Below are positions 46,611 through 54,811 of a stretch of 64,000 bases of DNA, piece by piece. The translations under genes and the position numbers were made by a program. The stretch comes from Halostagnicola sp. A-GB9-2. Lineage in GTDB: Archaea > Halobacteriota > Halobacteria > Halobacteriales > Natrialbaceae. The notes under the pieces are model-generated. The model searched no databases and had not been told where the DNA came from. It saw only the letters and a program-made list of their open reading frames with translations. Where the stretch lies: NCBI RefSeq assembly GCF_030068615.1, contig NZ_JASJOC010000002.1, forward strand, positions 310,001 to 374,000, read 5' to 3'. The first letter of the stretch is position 1. Every line of letters starts with the position of its first letter.

Positions 46611-47597
46611 CTACCGGAGCACTCGACGAGCAATCAGCGTTCGAACGATCACGGCCGCGAGCAAGACGAACCCAACCGCCGTTGCGATCGGAATCGGACG
46701 ACGCCGGATACCGGAGCCGGCCGCCCAGCAGAGACCGGGGTATTTCCGGGGTGAGGCGGCGGCCGCTCGAAGGTGCCAGAGTCCGCGGAGAGGCTTTCCA
46801 TCGGCAAAGTACCGTTTTGCGATGACGAGTTCGTGACTCGATCGGATATCGAACCCTCGCTCTTCGAAATGTTCGACGGTTTCTTCGTGCATCGAGAGGT
46901 ACTGACGGCTCGCCTCTTTGACGACGGCTGCTGGTGGGTGACCGGTCTCTTCGCGAACGACCAGCGGTTCGTCGACGTACGCGAGTTTTCCTTCCTTGAG
47001 AACCCGGATACAGAACTCCGGATCTTGAAATCGATCCAAATCCTCGGTGAACCCGCCGATATCGTCCGCGACGTCCGTTCGAACGAGCAGCGTCGAACCC
47101 GCACCCGGCTGGACGTTGTCCGCGAAAATCTCGCCGATCAACTCGTCGTTTCCTTCCGTCGTCGGCGTTTCGTCGCCAGCGGCCAGCGCGCTCGCAGCCG
47201 TACTCCGAACCAGACCATCAGCGCCGGATAACTCGAACGCCGAATCGCAGTAGGTGCCGACCCAGTCGCTCGAGCGCCCCTCGAGCGCCTCGAACTGTCG
47301 CTCGAGTTTCTCGGGAATCCACGTGTCGTCCGAGTCGAGAAAAGCGGTGTACGTACCTTGTGCGTGATCGATACCGGTGTTTCGAGCCGCGTTCGCGCCT
47401 CGGTTCGTCGCGTGAACGACCGGCCGAACCCGCGGATCGTCGTACGCCGCGAGCACCGAACTCGTTTCGTCTGTCGATCCGTCGTCGACCACCACCACTT
47501 CGAGGTCGTCGACCGTCTGCTCGAGCGCGCTGTCGATCGCACGAGGGAGGGTTTCCGCTCTGTTGTACGTCGGAATAATTACGCTAACGCGAGTCAT
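46611..47597 (-). CDS. Glycosyltransferase family 2
   Basis: From Met 47597 the protein has 328 residues and a GT-A fold: VSVIIPTYNRAETLPRAI start, VVVDDGSTDETS nucleotide site, FLDSDDTWIPEKL metal-binding D-x-D and DRFQDPEFCIRVL acceptor segment. A C-terminal hydrophobic helix (IATAVGFVLLAAVIVRTL) anchors it to the membrane. The start is chosen to begin immediately before the first strand; an upstream Met adds a short tail. It lies 82 nt before the 3' end of the beta-helix gene on the same strand. It probably adds one sugar to a lipid-linked glycan. Confidence 0.92.
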   Translation of the reverse strand: MTRVSVIIPTYNRAETLPRAIDSALEQTVDDLEVVVVDDGSTDETSSVLAAYDDPRVRPVVHATNRGANAARNTGIDHAQGTYTAFLDSDDTWIPEKLERQFEALEGRSSDWVGTYCDSAFELSGADGLVRSTAASALAAGDETPTTEGNDELIGEIFADNVQPGAGSTLLVRTDVADDIGGFTEDLDRFQDPEFCIRVLKEGKLAYVDEPLVVREETGHPPAAVVKEASRQYLSMHEETVEHFEERGFDIRSSHELVIAKRYFADGKPLRGLWHLRAAAASPRKYPGLCWAAGSGIRRRPIPIATAVGFVLLAAVIVRTLIARRVLR

Positions 47598-47679
47598 TTC
47601 GTCGGTTATTCCGTCCCCCAACGGATTATTATGCCACCGCTAAGCCTCGTTCGAATTCGAACCGCTCTCCCCCGTTAAA

Positions 47680-49173
47680 TCACCGGTCGTCCCGAACGTC
47701 GTCGGGGAACTCGTTGTTCTCGAGTTCCACGGAGCCAGAATCACTGCTGATGAAGACGGAGTTGCCGTTTTCGGACTGCGCTTCCGTGTTTTCTATCGTG
47801 ACGTCGTCCGCACCGCTGATAGCGATCGACGTGTTCGACGTCTCGAACTCGCTGTTTGTGACGAGATATTTCGAGCCGCTGAGGTACAGTCCACCCCGTT
47901 CGCTGCTACCGGTTTGCTCGAGGGAGAACGAATCGAACTCGCAGTCGTTTCGTTCACAGTAGACGGCGTGTTGGATCGGGGTTCCGCTCGCGTCACCGGT
48001 GACGGAGACGTCTTGGAAGGAGACTTCCCCTGCGTCTTCGCCGAGAAGTCGAAACGCGTAGGCGCTGCCGTCGATTTCGACGTTGACGTCCGTAAAGCTA
48101 GCCGTTCCCATTCCCCGGTCGATCCGAATACCCGAACTATCTCCTTGTCCGACATAGACGTCCGTGTTTTCGATCGACACATCATCGACGTCGTCCATCA
48201 CCCGAATCGCCTCACCGTTCGGCTCAGCTGCGTGGATGGTGACGTTATCGATGTCGAACGTATCCCCTCGGTCGAGTCGGATCGCATGCTGGCCGGGCGC
48301 GTGGTTCGGGTTTTCGTCGACGATGACCGTCGCGTTCCTAATCGCTCCGTGTGAGCCACTGAGGCGGATCGAGGCGGTGCTGCTGTTTGCGAACCAACCA
48401 CCGTCGACGCCGACCTGTCCGTTCTCGCTGGAGGCGTACAGGCCGTTACCCGGGAAGCCGCCGAGGACGCAATTTGCGAAAATCAGTGTTCCCTGATGGT
48501 TGTTGTTGATGTGAATGCCGGTCGGTCCTTTCCACATGTTCCCTGCGTTCGGCGTATCTTCGACGTGGACGCCGCCGTCAGGTGCTTTGAAACAGTCGAC
48601 GTATCCCTCCCCGTCCGGATCGGTAATATTGAACAATCCAGGACCCCATGTTCCGGCGTCGTGAGAGCCGCGGACGATAACGTTTCGAACGTAGAGTCCG
48701 TCCTCGACTTCGGCGTTGAGGACGCGAATGCCCGTTTCTTCCGCAGTCTGGTCGACCTCGAACCCTTCGAATCGAAGGTTTCGTCCGGGGTTCGAGCTCG
48801 TTCCCATTCGGAACAGACGGTATTGTGGACCGTCGAACTCGTGATAATTCGCGGGGACGATGGTCGCATCGTCACCGACGAACCCGACGTTATCGAACCC
48901 GGTGAGACGAAGCTGTGAATCCATAGCGTACCGCCCTTCGGGGAACCGGAGCAGAGTATCATCGCCTACGTGCTCGCGGAGGACGGGAGTGATCGACGTT
49001 TCTCCGGTCGGATCCGCACCAGCGTCGACGACATCGACAATGGTTTCGTACTGATCTTCAGTTTGCTGTGCCGAACCAATACCTGCGATTCCCAACGTCG
49101 AGCCAACGCCGACGAGACAACCTTTCAGGTATGATCTTCTACCAAGCGAACGTGATTGTGAATCTCCTTGCAT
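47680..49173 (-). CDS. Tat-exported right-handed beta-helix protein
   Basis: The 497-residue protein starts behind a TTTATATATG TATA element about 30-40 nt upstream. A Tat signal (GRRSYLKGCLVGVG) leads to an IVDVVDAGADPTG opening and then repeated short strands rich in Asn, Asp, Gly and Val, the signature of a parallel beta-helix. Such proteins include pectate-lyase-like and other polysaccharide lyases or hydrolases. It is a clear paralogue of the protein encoded at 58.0-59.7 kb (shared NLRFEGFEVDQTA-like, TWGPGLF and GFPGNGLYAS segments). It is divergent from a deacetylase-like gene. Confidence 0.85.
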   Translation of the reverse strand: MQGDSQSRSLGRRSYLKGCLVGVGSTLGIAGIGSAQQTEDQYETIVDVVDAGADPTGETSITPVLREHVGDDTLLRFPEGRYAMDSQLRLTGFDNVGFVGDDATIVPANYHEFDGPQYRLFRMGTSSNPGRNLRFEGFEVDQTAEETGIRVLNAEVEDGLYVRNVIVRGSHDAGTWGPGLFNITDPDGEGYVDCFKAPDGGVHVEDTPNAGNMWKGPTGIHINNNHQGTLIFANCVLGGFPGNGLYASSENGQVGVDGGWFANSSTASIRLSGSHGAIRNATVIVDENPNHAPGQHAIRLDRGDTFDIDNVTIHAAEPNGEAIRVMDDVDDVSIENTDVYVGQGDSSGIRIDRGMGTASFTDVNVEIDGSAYAFRLLGEDAGEVSFQDVSVTGDASGTPIQHAVYCERNDCEFDSFSLEQTGSSERGGLYLSGSKYLVTNSEFETSNTSIAISGADDVTIENTEAQSENGNSVFISSDSGSVELENNEFPDDVRDDR

Positions 49174-49433
49174 CGCATGGAGGCGTTACCAGAGGGGGGA
49201 TTTACATATATAAACGGTAACTGAAAATGAAATTATTGACGACGTGAATGGATAGAGAACAACTGTTTCATCGAGAACAAACAATCTTTCATTACGAGAG
49301 CTCTTTCGGAGTATTTTGCCACTTATGACGGTGCTAATCGCGTCTGAAGCCCGTTCCGTGCGCCGAACTGCTCTCTCTGTTGAAGCGCTTAGCATACGGA
49401 TAAGAAAGGGGAGCTGACGCGTTTTTCCTGTCG

Positions 49434-50717
49434 ATGACGAACAGAAACCGACGATCGTTCATAACGACGGCTGCCGTCGCCGCGACGGCGGGGCTTGCAG
49501 GGTGTGCTACGGAGGTGCGTGAGTCGCTTCCGTTCCAATCGGACGACTCTAGCGACGGTGGAAACGACGATGACGACAGCGATACCGAAGAGGGGGAGAC
49601 TGAAGCGGACGAACTCGACCACTTGCCCGGCGAGACCGTCGAGGATTTCGACGATCTCGATGATTGGGTATCACTGCTCGACGGCGGGGAGCTCGAGGCG
49701 GCAACGGACGACCCGTACGCGGGGTCACAATCCGCCCGTCTCACCGCAGGCGAAGAAGGCGATTATGCGGGTATATACTCCACGGTTTCCGGGGGACTTG
49801 ATTTAGACGAGCAAAACCTCTCGCTCGCGGTGAAGTTCACCGACCGTCAACAACTCCACCTCACAGTCGAGTTGTTCGCCCCGGATTCGAACAGCGTTCA
49901 CTCGTTCACTCGGACGTTGGTCGGGCCGGCTGACCGATGGGTACGGGTCGACCTCGGCACCACCGGACTTGATTCGCACACGGACCTCAGTTCGGTCCAG
50001 GAGATCCGCATCGCGGCCCGCCGTCGCGGCGGGGAAGACGGATCCATCGAGTGCGAAATCGACGATCTTCGATCCGTTTCGCGTCCCGATCGAGGAAAGG
50101 TGTTGTTGCTGTTCGATGGCACGCTCGAGAGCCACCATACGGAGGCCCTCGAGCCGATGCAGGAACACGACTTCGTGGGGGTTGAAGCCGTTATTCCTGA
50201 CGCCGTCGGGGAAACGGACCGACTCACGTACGGATTGTTACAGGATTTAAACGACGCCGGATGGGAGATGATCGCCCGGCCGCAAACGGGGTCACAGCGA
50301 CTACCCGACTTCGAAGCGGACGAACAGGAACGAGCGATCGAACAGACGAAATCCTACCTCGAGAGCCGCGGATTCGACGACGGAGCGGAGCACTTCGTCG
50401 TTCCTGGCAACATACTCGGAACGAATACGATCGATGCTATTCGAGAGCACCATGAACAGGCGTTTCGCTACGGCGGGAGCCCGAACGCACTGCCGCTTAC
50501 GGATCCGCACAATATCAGCGTATTCCCCGGCACCGAAGGCGACGTGACGAAACAGTACGTCGATTACGCCGCCGAACACAGCCAGCTCGCGGTGCTTCGC
50601 TTCGAAGAGTTAGGCGACGACGGAATGGAACTCGAGGCGTTCGAGGATCTCCTCGAGCACATCGACGACCAGGACATCGATGTCGTCACGGCGACCGAAC
50701 TGCGAGAAGACCGATGA
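49434..50717 (+). CDS. Exported lipoprotein, deacetylase-like with degraded active site
   Basis: The 427-residue protein has a Tat/lipobox signal (RRSFITTAAVAATAGLAGC), an acidic linker, a jelly-roll-like domain (about 65-215) and a NodB-like domain, parallel to the protein at 43.5 kb. In the NodB part the first motif reads LLFDGTLESH, lacking the D-D pair, and the H-x3-H metal motif position reads ARPQTGSQ with no histidine. It is thus unlikely to be a metal-dependent deacetylase; glycan binding or a regulatory role is possible. Its stop overlaps the following small frame. Confidence 0.8.
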   Translation: MTNRNRRSFITTAAVAATAGLAGCATEVRESLPFQSDDSSDGGNDDDDSDTEEGETEADELDHLPGETVEDFDDLDDWVSLLDGGELEAATDDPYAGSQSARLTAGEEGDYAGIYSTVSGGLDLDEQNLSLAVKFTDRQQLHLTVELFAPDSNSVHSFTRTLVGPADRWVRVDLGTTGLDSHTDLSSVQEIRIAARRRGGEDGSIECEIDDLRSVSRPDRGKVLLLFDGTLESHHTEALEPMQEHDFVGVEAVIPDAVGETDRLTYGLLQDLNDAGWEMIARPQTGSQRLPDFEADEQERAIEQTKSYLESRGFDDGAEHFVVPGNILGTNTIDAIREHHEQAFRYGGSPNALPLTDPHNISVFPGTEGDVTKQYVDYAAEHSQLAVLRFEELGDDGMELEAFEDLLEHIDDQDIDVVTATELREDR

Positions 50718-50941
50718 ACCGATCTTCCCCTGGGCCGCTCGGCGGCCATGCCGGCAAACGACACGACAGCCGTTACCCCGACGAACTCGATGGGGGAAGT
50801 ATCGATTCGCACGTGAACTATCACGGCGCTGGACGCGAGGATAATGCCCCAGATATCGAGGTCGCCGCGAGTTCCGGCAGCCGCGTTGGGCCCGGTGAGC
50901 ACAGAGCGAAAACCGACGTCGACCCCCTCGGTGGACACTGA
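50714..50941 (+). CDS. Possible small coupled gene (75 aa)
   Basis: The frame starts with an ATGA overlap on the deacetylase-like stop and ends in TGATG overlapping the next ATG, a perfect coupling pattern. The product is polar (MNRSSPGPLGGHAG ... DPLGGH), without signal, helix or known domain. Against it, the opposite strand has a more protein-like hydrophobic reading (IWGIILASSAVIVHV and FVGVTAVVSFAGMAA), and the composition is less acidic than its neighbours. It may instead be a spacer. Confidence 0.35.
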   Translation: MNRSSPGPLGGHAGKRHDSRYPDELDGGSIDSHVNYHGAGREDNAPDIEVAASSGSRVGPGEHRAKTDVDPLGGH

Positions 50942-52017
50942 TGTACCGAGAAACGTCCGTTGGTATCGTGATGCCCGCGTACAACGAGGAGGGGTTCGTC
51001 GGCGACGTTATTCGCGAGATGCCAGCGTACGTCGACCGAATGTACGTTATCGACGACCGTTCGACCGACGGAACCTGGGACGAGATTCTCGAGGCCGCTC
51101 GTGCCGATCGGGCGAAGCGTGCGAATCGCAGTGTCGACGGTGCTCGCGAACCGCCTGGGAGTGATCACCTCCGGGCTGATGGCGGTGCTGGAGCGTTGAC
51201 GGAGCGAGCAACCGTTCACGAGCCGATCGGTCGTGTCGTCCCGATCCAACACCGAGAAAACATGGGTGCCGGCGGGGCGATCAAGACGGGCTACCTCGCC
51301 GCGCTCGAGGACGGTGTAACCGCGACGGTCACCGTCGACGCGGACGGCCAGATGGACCTCTCGCAGATGCAACGGCTACTCGACCCCATCGTAGAGGGGA
51401 CCGCCGATTACACGAAAGGGAATCGATTGCTCAACCGCGAGTATCGATCGGCGATGCCACGGTTTCGGTTCGTCGGCAACGCGATGTTGACGTTTCTGAC
51501 AAAGGTCGCCTCGGGGTACTGGAAGACGATGGACCCACAGAACGGGTATACCGCGATCTCCCACGACGCGCTCGAGGCGATCGATCTCGAGAACCTGTAC
51601 GAGTACTACGGCTACTGTAACGACTTGCTGGTCAAACTCAACGCGAGCGACATGCGCGTCGCCGACGTTTCGATGCCGGCGGTTTACGGCGACGAGGAGT
51701 CGAGCATCGAATACTCGACGTACATTCCGAAGGTTTCGTTGATGTTGTTAGGGAACTTTCTCTGGCGGTTGAAAACGAAGCATCTTGGGACGGACTTTCA
51801 CCCGCTCGCGTTGTTTTACCTGTTCGGGGCGGGAACGGCCGCCGTCGGAGCCCTCGGGATCGGGTGGGCGCTGTTCGATACAATACTGCAAAGCGGGTCG
51901 ATTCTCCTGACCGGGACCGTGAGTTTCCTGATCTTTGGACTCGGAGTCACGCTATTGTTGTTCGCGATGGTGTTCGATATGGCCGAAAGCGAGCACCTCG
52001 AAAGTCAGTATCAGTAG
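50941..52017 (+). CDS. DPM1-like glycosyltransferase family 2 with membrane helices
   Basis: The 358-residue protein is a polyprenyl-phosphate glycosyltransferase type GT2: VGIVMPAYNEEGFVGDVI start, DDRSTDGTWDEI nucleotide site, a VDADGQMDLSQM D-x-D region, and the MDPQNGYTAISHDAL acceptor-side motif typical of DPM1/AglJ-like enzymes. Two or more hydrophobic helices in the last 80 residues anchor it. Residues 55-90 are an unusual charged insertion in the loop between the first strands. It probably charges dolichol phosphate with the first or a donor sugar. Confidence 0.88.
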   Translation: MYRETSVGIVMPAYNEEGFVGDVIREMPAYVDRMYVIDDRSTDGTWDEILEAARADRAKRANRSVDGAREPPGSDHLRADGGAGALTERATVHEPIGRVVPIQHRENMGAGGAIKTGYLAALEDGVTATVTVDADGQMDLSQMQRLLDPIVEGTADYTKGNRLLNREYRSAMPRFRFVGNAMLTFLTKVASGYWKTMDPQNGYTAISHDALEAIDLENLYEYYGYCNDLLVKLNASDMRVADVSMPAVYGDEESSIEYSTYIPKVSLMLLGNFLWRLKTKHLGTDFHPLALFYLFGAGTAAVGALGIGWALFDTILQSGSILLTGTVSFLIFGLGVTLLLFAMVFDMAESEHLESQYQ

Positions 52018-52278
52018 GGACGATGCAAAAACGGGGCTGTCCCGACGGATTCAGCGTCCGTGAAGGGGAACCGTCCCGGTCGAAAATTCGATTTTGCTAG
52101 AGATCGCGGGTCGTCTTCGACGGTATTCCCTCAATGATAGTGTGGCCTCTTCTCCACCCATAATCATTATATTGTTTCATATAAATTAATATCTGTCAGT
52201 TAGATATTTGAAACGGTGATAGCCAGCGGAAACGTTCTGTTATATTAGTTTTTGTGAGCGTATATTCTATACGCGCAC

Positions 52279-52289
52279 TATAATAATTC
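52279..52289 (+). promoter_or_regulatory. TATA box of the 7TM/ATP-grasp gene
   Basis: CTATAATAATT lies about 30-35 nt before the start codon, within 300 nt of AT-rich, gene-free DNA (52018-52317). Position fits a leaderless or near-leaderless transcript. Confidence 0.55.
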
Positions 52290-52317
52290 CTCACCCCAGT
52301 CTATAATTTTCAGAGTG

Positions 52318-54303
52318 ATGGCTACACAAAATCAAACTGGCGACAAACTCACGACTAACCGAATGGGTCTTTCCCACTCGTTGAGGTCGTCTATCGCCAA
52401 GTATGCACCATTAGCTGGTCTGTTACTAATTCTCGGCATTCTCGGTGTCGAATTCAATTACCGACTCGATCTCGGACAACAGCCGCTCGAGCCGTACCGA
52501 ATCTTCTTCGAATTACTCGTCGCCGGGCTCGTCGTTGCAGTCCTGCGGAGCAAGGTCGGACTCGTTACGTACGGAATGTTTGGTCCAATTATTCTCGCGT
52601 TCATCCTCGTCGAGAGTGGCCTTTTTTGGGGGACGGTACTGTTCGTCAATATCTTTCTCGTTGCCCTCTGTACGTACCTGATTCTCGAGCCGTTCCGTCT
52701 CGGAACTGCCCACCGAATCGGTGGCCTCGTCATGGTGGTAACGATCGCCATCACGACGTTTCACGTCATGGGTGATACCGGCGTTCTCCCGGACCAGGTG
52801 GACGCGCTACAGGTATTCTTCCCTGCAATTGTCACGGCGTGGTACGCGGACCGGTTCGCTCGAGAACTTTCCGAACGAGGGTGGCGAGCGCCGGCCGTCC
52901 GGTTTACCTGGACGCTCGTCGTCATCGTGATCGCGTACCTTATAATCGCCCAGGAGGGCGTTATCACCTGGCTGATGCATACGCCCGAAACGTGGGCCGC
53001 TGTCCTCGCGGCGAACGTGTACCTCGGCGCACAGTCGAATATGCGAATCAAAGAGTATCTCCGATTCTCGAACGTCTACAGCGGTTCGCGGTTTAGCGTG
53101 GCACGCGGTTCGATGTGGGCGCGGTTGCACAACGCCAAAGCGCGTATTCGTGGATTCTTCGGCGCTGACACGTCCCGGATCGAGACGTCGACGGTAATGG
53201 CGATGAATCGCCGAAACCGGTTGATCAAAGAGTACAACCCGTCACATCTCAATCCGGAACTCGACAAGGCATCGATGAAACGGGCGTTCCACGGCACTGG
53301 GGTTCCGACGCCCGATACCTACGCTCTCGTCGAAACGCCCGACGAACTCGAACGGGCAGAAGAAATCTTCGAGTCGAAAGACGAGTTCGTTATCAAACCC
53401 GATAGCGGTTACGGTGGCGAGGGGATTATCGTCGTCACCGGACGAACCAAAAACGGCTACTTCGAAACGTCGAAGGGCATCAAAACGCCGGAGCAGTTGC
53501 GCTCTCACACCCGTTCTATCATCGAAGGGCAGTACGATCCGATGGGCCTCGAAGGTGTCGCGGTAATCGAGGGGCTGATCCATCCCGACGATCACTTGCT
53601 CTCGATTGCCGGTCAAGGCGTCCCCGATATTCGAGTTATCATCTTCAAAGGATTCCCGATTATGGCGATGACTCGCCTTCCGACCGAAGAATCAGACGGC
53701 GCGGCAAACCTCCATATGGGCGCGGTCGGGGTCGGTCTCGGCGTTTCGAACGGCGACGCACAGGGCGGCTACCAGAGCACGAACAAGTGGTTCGACGAAC
53801 ACCCGGATACGAAGGTCGAACTCGACGGGTTTACCATCCCGAACTGGGGTGACGTGCTCTCGACCGCGGTCAAAGCCGCCGAAGTATCCCGTCTCGGCTA
53901 TACGGGCGTCGATATCGTCATCGACGAGGAGCACGGTCCGATGGTCCTCGAGATCAACGCGCGACCCGGTCTCGGGATCCAGAACTCGACGTTCGACGGA
54001 CTCTTAGAACGGACGTCGTTCATCGAAACGTTGCCGGACTGGTTCGACCTCAAGCCGCCCGAAGAGAAGATCGATCTTGCCAGGCGGTGGGATAGATCCG
54101 ACTGGGATGAAAGTGGTATTGAACTGTCGAAACAGTGGGATTCCCCTGTCTGGAAGCGAGATGCAAATGCGATCTCTGACGGTTCCGATGACGAGGATCC
54201 CGTCGAACACGCTTCTCGTCCGGACGGTGCCACGGCTCCCGGCAATGAGGCGACGCCCGGCGAGGATAAGGAAGAGGTCCTTTCGGAGGTGAACCAGCGA
54301 TGA
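52318..54303 (+). CDS. 7TM domain fused to ATP-grasp amidoligase (RimK-related glutamate-ligase-like)
   Basis: The 661-residue protein has about seven membrane helices in residues 25-245, resembling the 7TM module that in bacteria is fused to an inactive transglutaminase. An ATP-grasp ligase occupies about 280-590: NPSHLNPELDKASMKRAFHG, FVIKPDSGYGGEGIIVV, LHMGAVGVGLG, and MVLEINARPGLGIQ with the metal-binding Glu and Asn. The last 70 residues are acidic and disordered. In bacteria these parts come as separate neighbouring genes (alpha-L-glutamate-ligase-like plus 7TM-transglutaminase plus a protease). Amide-bond formation at the membrane face is the likely reaction; the acceptor is unknown. 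GTG 52315 is an alternative start. Confidence 0.82.
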   Translation: MATQNQTGDKLTTNRMGLSHSLRSSIAKYAPLAGLLLILGILGVEFNYRLDLGQQPLEPYRIFFELLVAGLVVAVLRSKVGLVTYGMFGPIILAFILVESGLFWGTVLFVNIFLVALCTYLILEPFRLGTAHRIGGLVMVVTIAITTFHVMGDTGVLPDQVDALQVFFPAIVTAWYADRFARELSERGWRAPAVRFTWTLVVIVIAYLIIAQEGVITWLMHTPETWAAVLAANVYLGAQSNMRIKEYLRFSNVYSGSRFSVARGSMWARLHNAKARIRGFFGADTSRIETSTVMAMNRRNRLIKEYNPSHLNPELDKASMKRAFHGTGVPTPDTYALVETPDELERAEEIFESKDEFVIKPDSGYGGEGIIVVTGRTKNGYFETSKGIKTPEQLRSHTRSIIEGQYDPMGLEGVAVIEGLIHPDDHLLSIAGQGVPDIRVIIFKGFPIMAMTRLPTEESDGAANLHMGAVGVGLGVSNGDAQGGYQSTNKWFDEHPDTKVELDGFTIPNWGDVLSTAVKAAEVSRLGYTGVDIVIDEEHGPMVLEINARPGLGIQNSTFDGLLERTSFIETLPDWFDLKPPEEKIDLARRWDRSDWDESGIELSKQWDSPVWKRDANAISDGSDDEDPVEHASRPDGATAPGNEATPGEDKEEVLSEVNQR

Positions 54304-54536
54304 ATCGGGCCGCCCTCGGTTCTGTTCTTGCGATCGGGTTTTTGCTTCCAGGGGCGTGGATTGGAAGTGAGCAGACGATTACCGTCCCGATTCCCGCCGG
54401 ACTCTCGATCACGGCCGAAGAGTCAGTCGCGGTCGGCGTTCCCGAACTGATCTTCGTCGGCATTCCGACGCTGTTTGTCGCCTTCATGCTCATCGAGGCG
54501 ACCGGCCACGTCCGCGAACGGAAACCGCCGAGCTAA
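54300..54536 (+). CDS. Small two-helix membrane protein coupled to the ATP-grasp gene
   Basis: The 78-residue protein starts in an ATGA overlap with the 7TM/ATP-grasp stop. It has an N-terminal helix (LGSVLAIGFLLPGAWIG), an outside loop of about 25 residues (TVPIPAGLSITAEESV), a second helix (LIFVGIPTLFVAFMLIEA) and a short basic tail. Coupled translation suggests it is a partner of the fusion protein, perhaps standing in for a missing membrane module. No family is recognised. Confidence 0.7.
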   Translation: MNRAALGSVLAIGFLLPGAWIGSEQTITVPIPAGLSITAEESVAVGVPELIFVGIPTLFVAFMLIEATGHVRERKPPS

Positions 54537-54623
54537 TCGGGCTCCGCTCGAGTCGTCTCGCCCCGTAACCGTTCAACCGGCGAACAGTTCCACCGACTGG
54601 ATTTAACGCCGGCAACGATTCTT

Positions 54624-54699
54624 ACTGTCGGCTGTGCCGCTGTGAAGATTTTCGTATCCCCCGGGTGACGAGAATCTCGAACGACGTAGAGCCGACAGT
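54624..54699. repeat. Nested palindromic element, copy B (76 bp)
   Basis: Outer arms ACTGTCGGCTGTGC (54624-54637) and GTAGAGCCGACAGT (54686-54699) pair at 12 of 14 positions plus one G-U. Inner arms GATTTTC (54647-54653) and GAGAATC (54670-54676) pair with one G-U. The loop GTATCCCCCGGGTGAC shares TCCCCCG and the GA end with copy A. It lies between the small membrane gene and the 3' end of the flippase gene. Confidence 0.85.
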
Positions 54700-54811
54700 A
54701 TCAATCGCCCGTCGATTTTCCGCGGGAGAATCGCGAAGGAAAACCGGCTGGAAACGCGACCGGCCGACAGTGAGCGTCTTTGAAACACTCTTGTTGACGA
54801 CCGGTCTCGCC

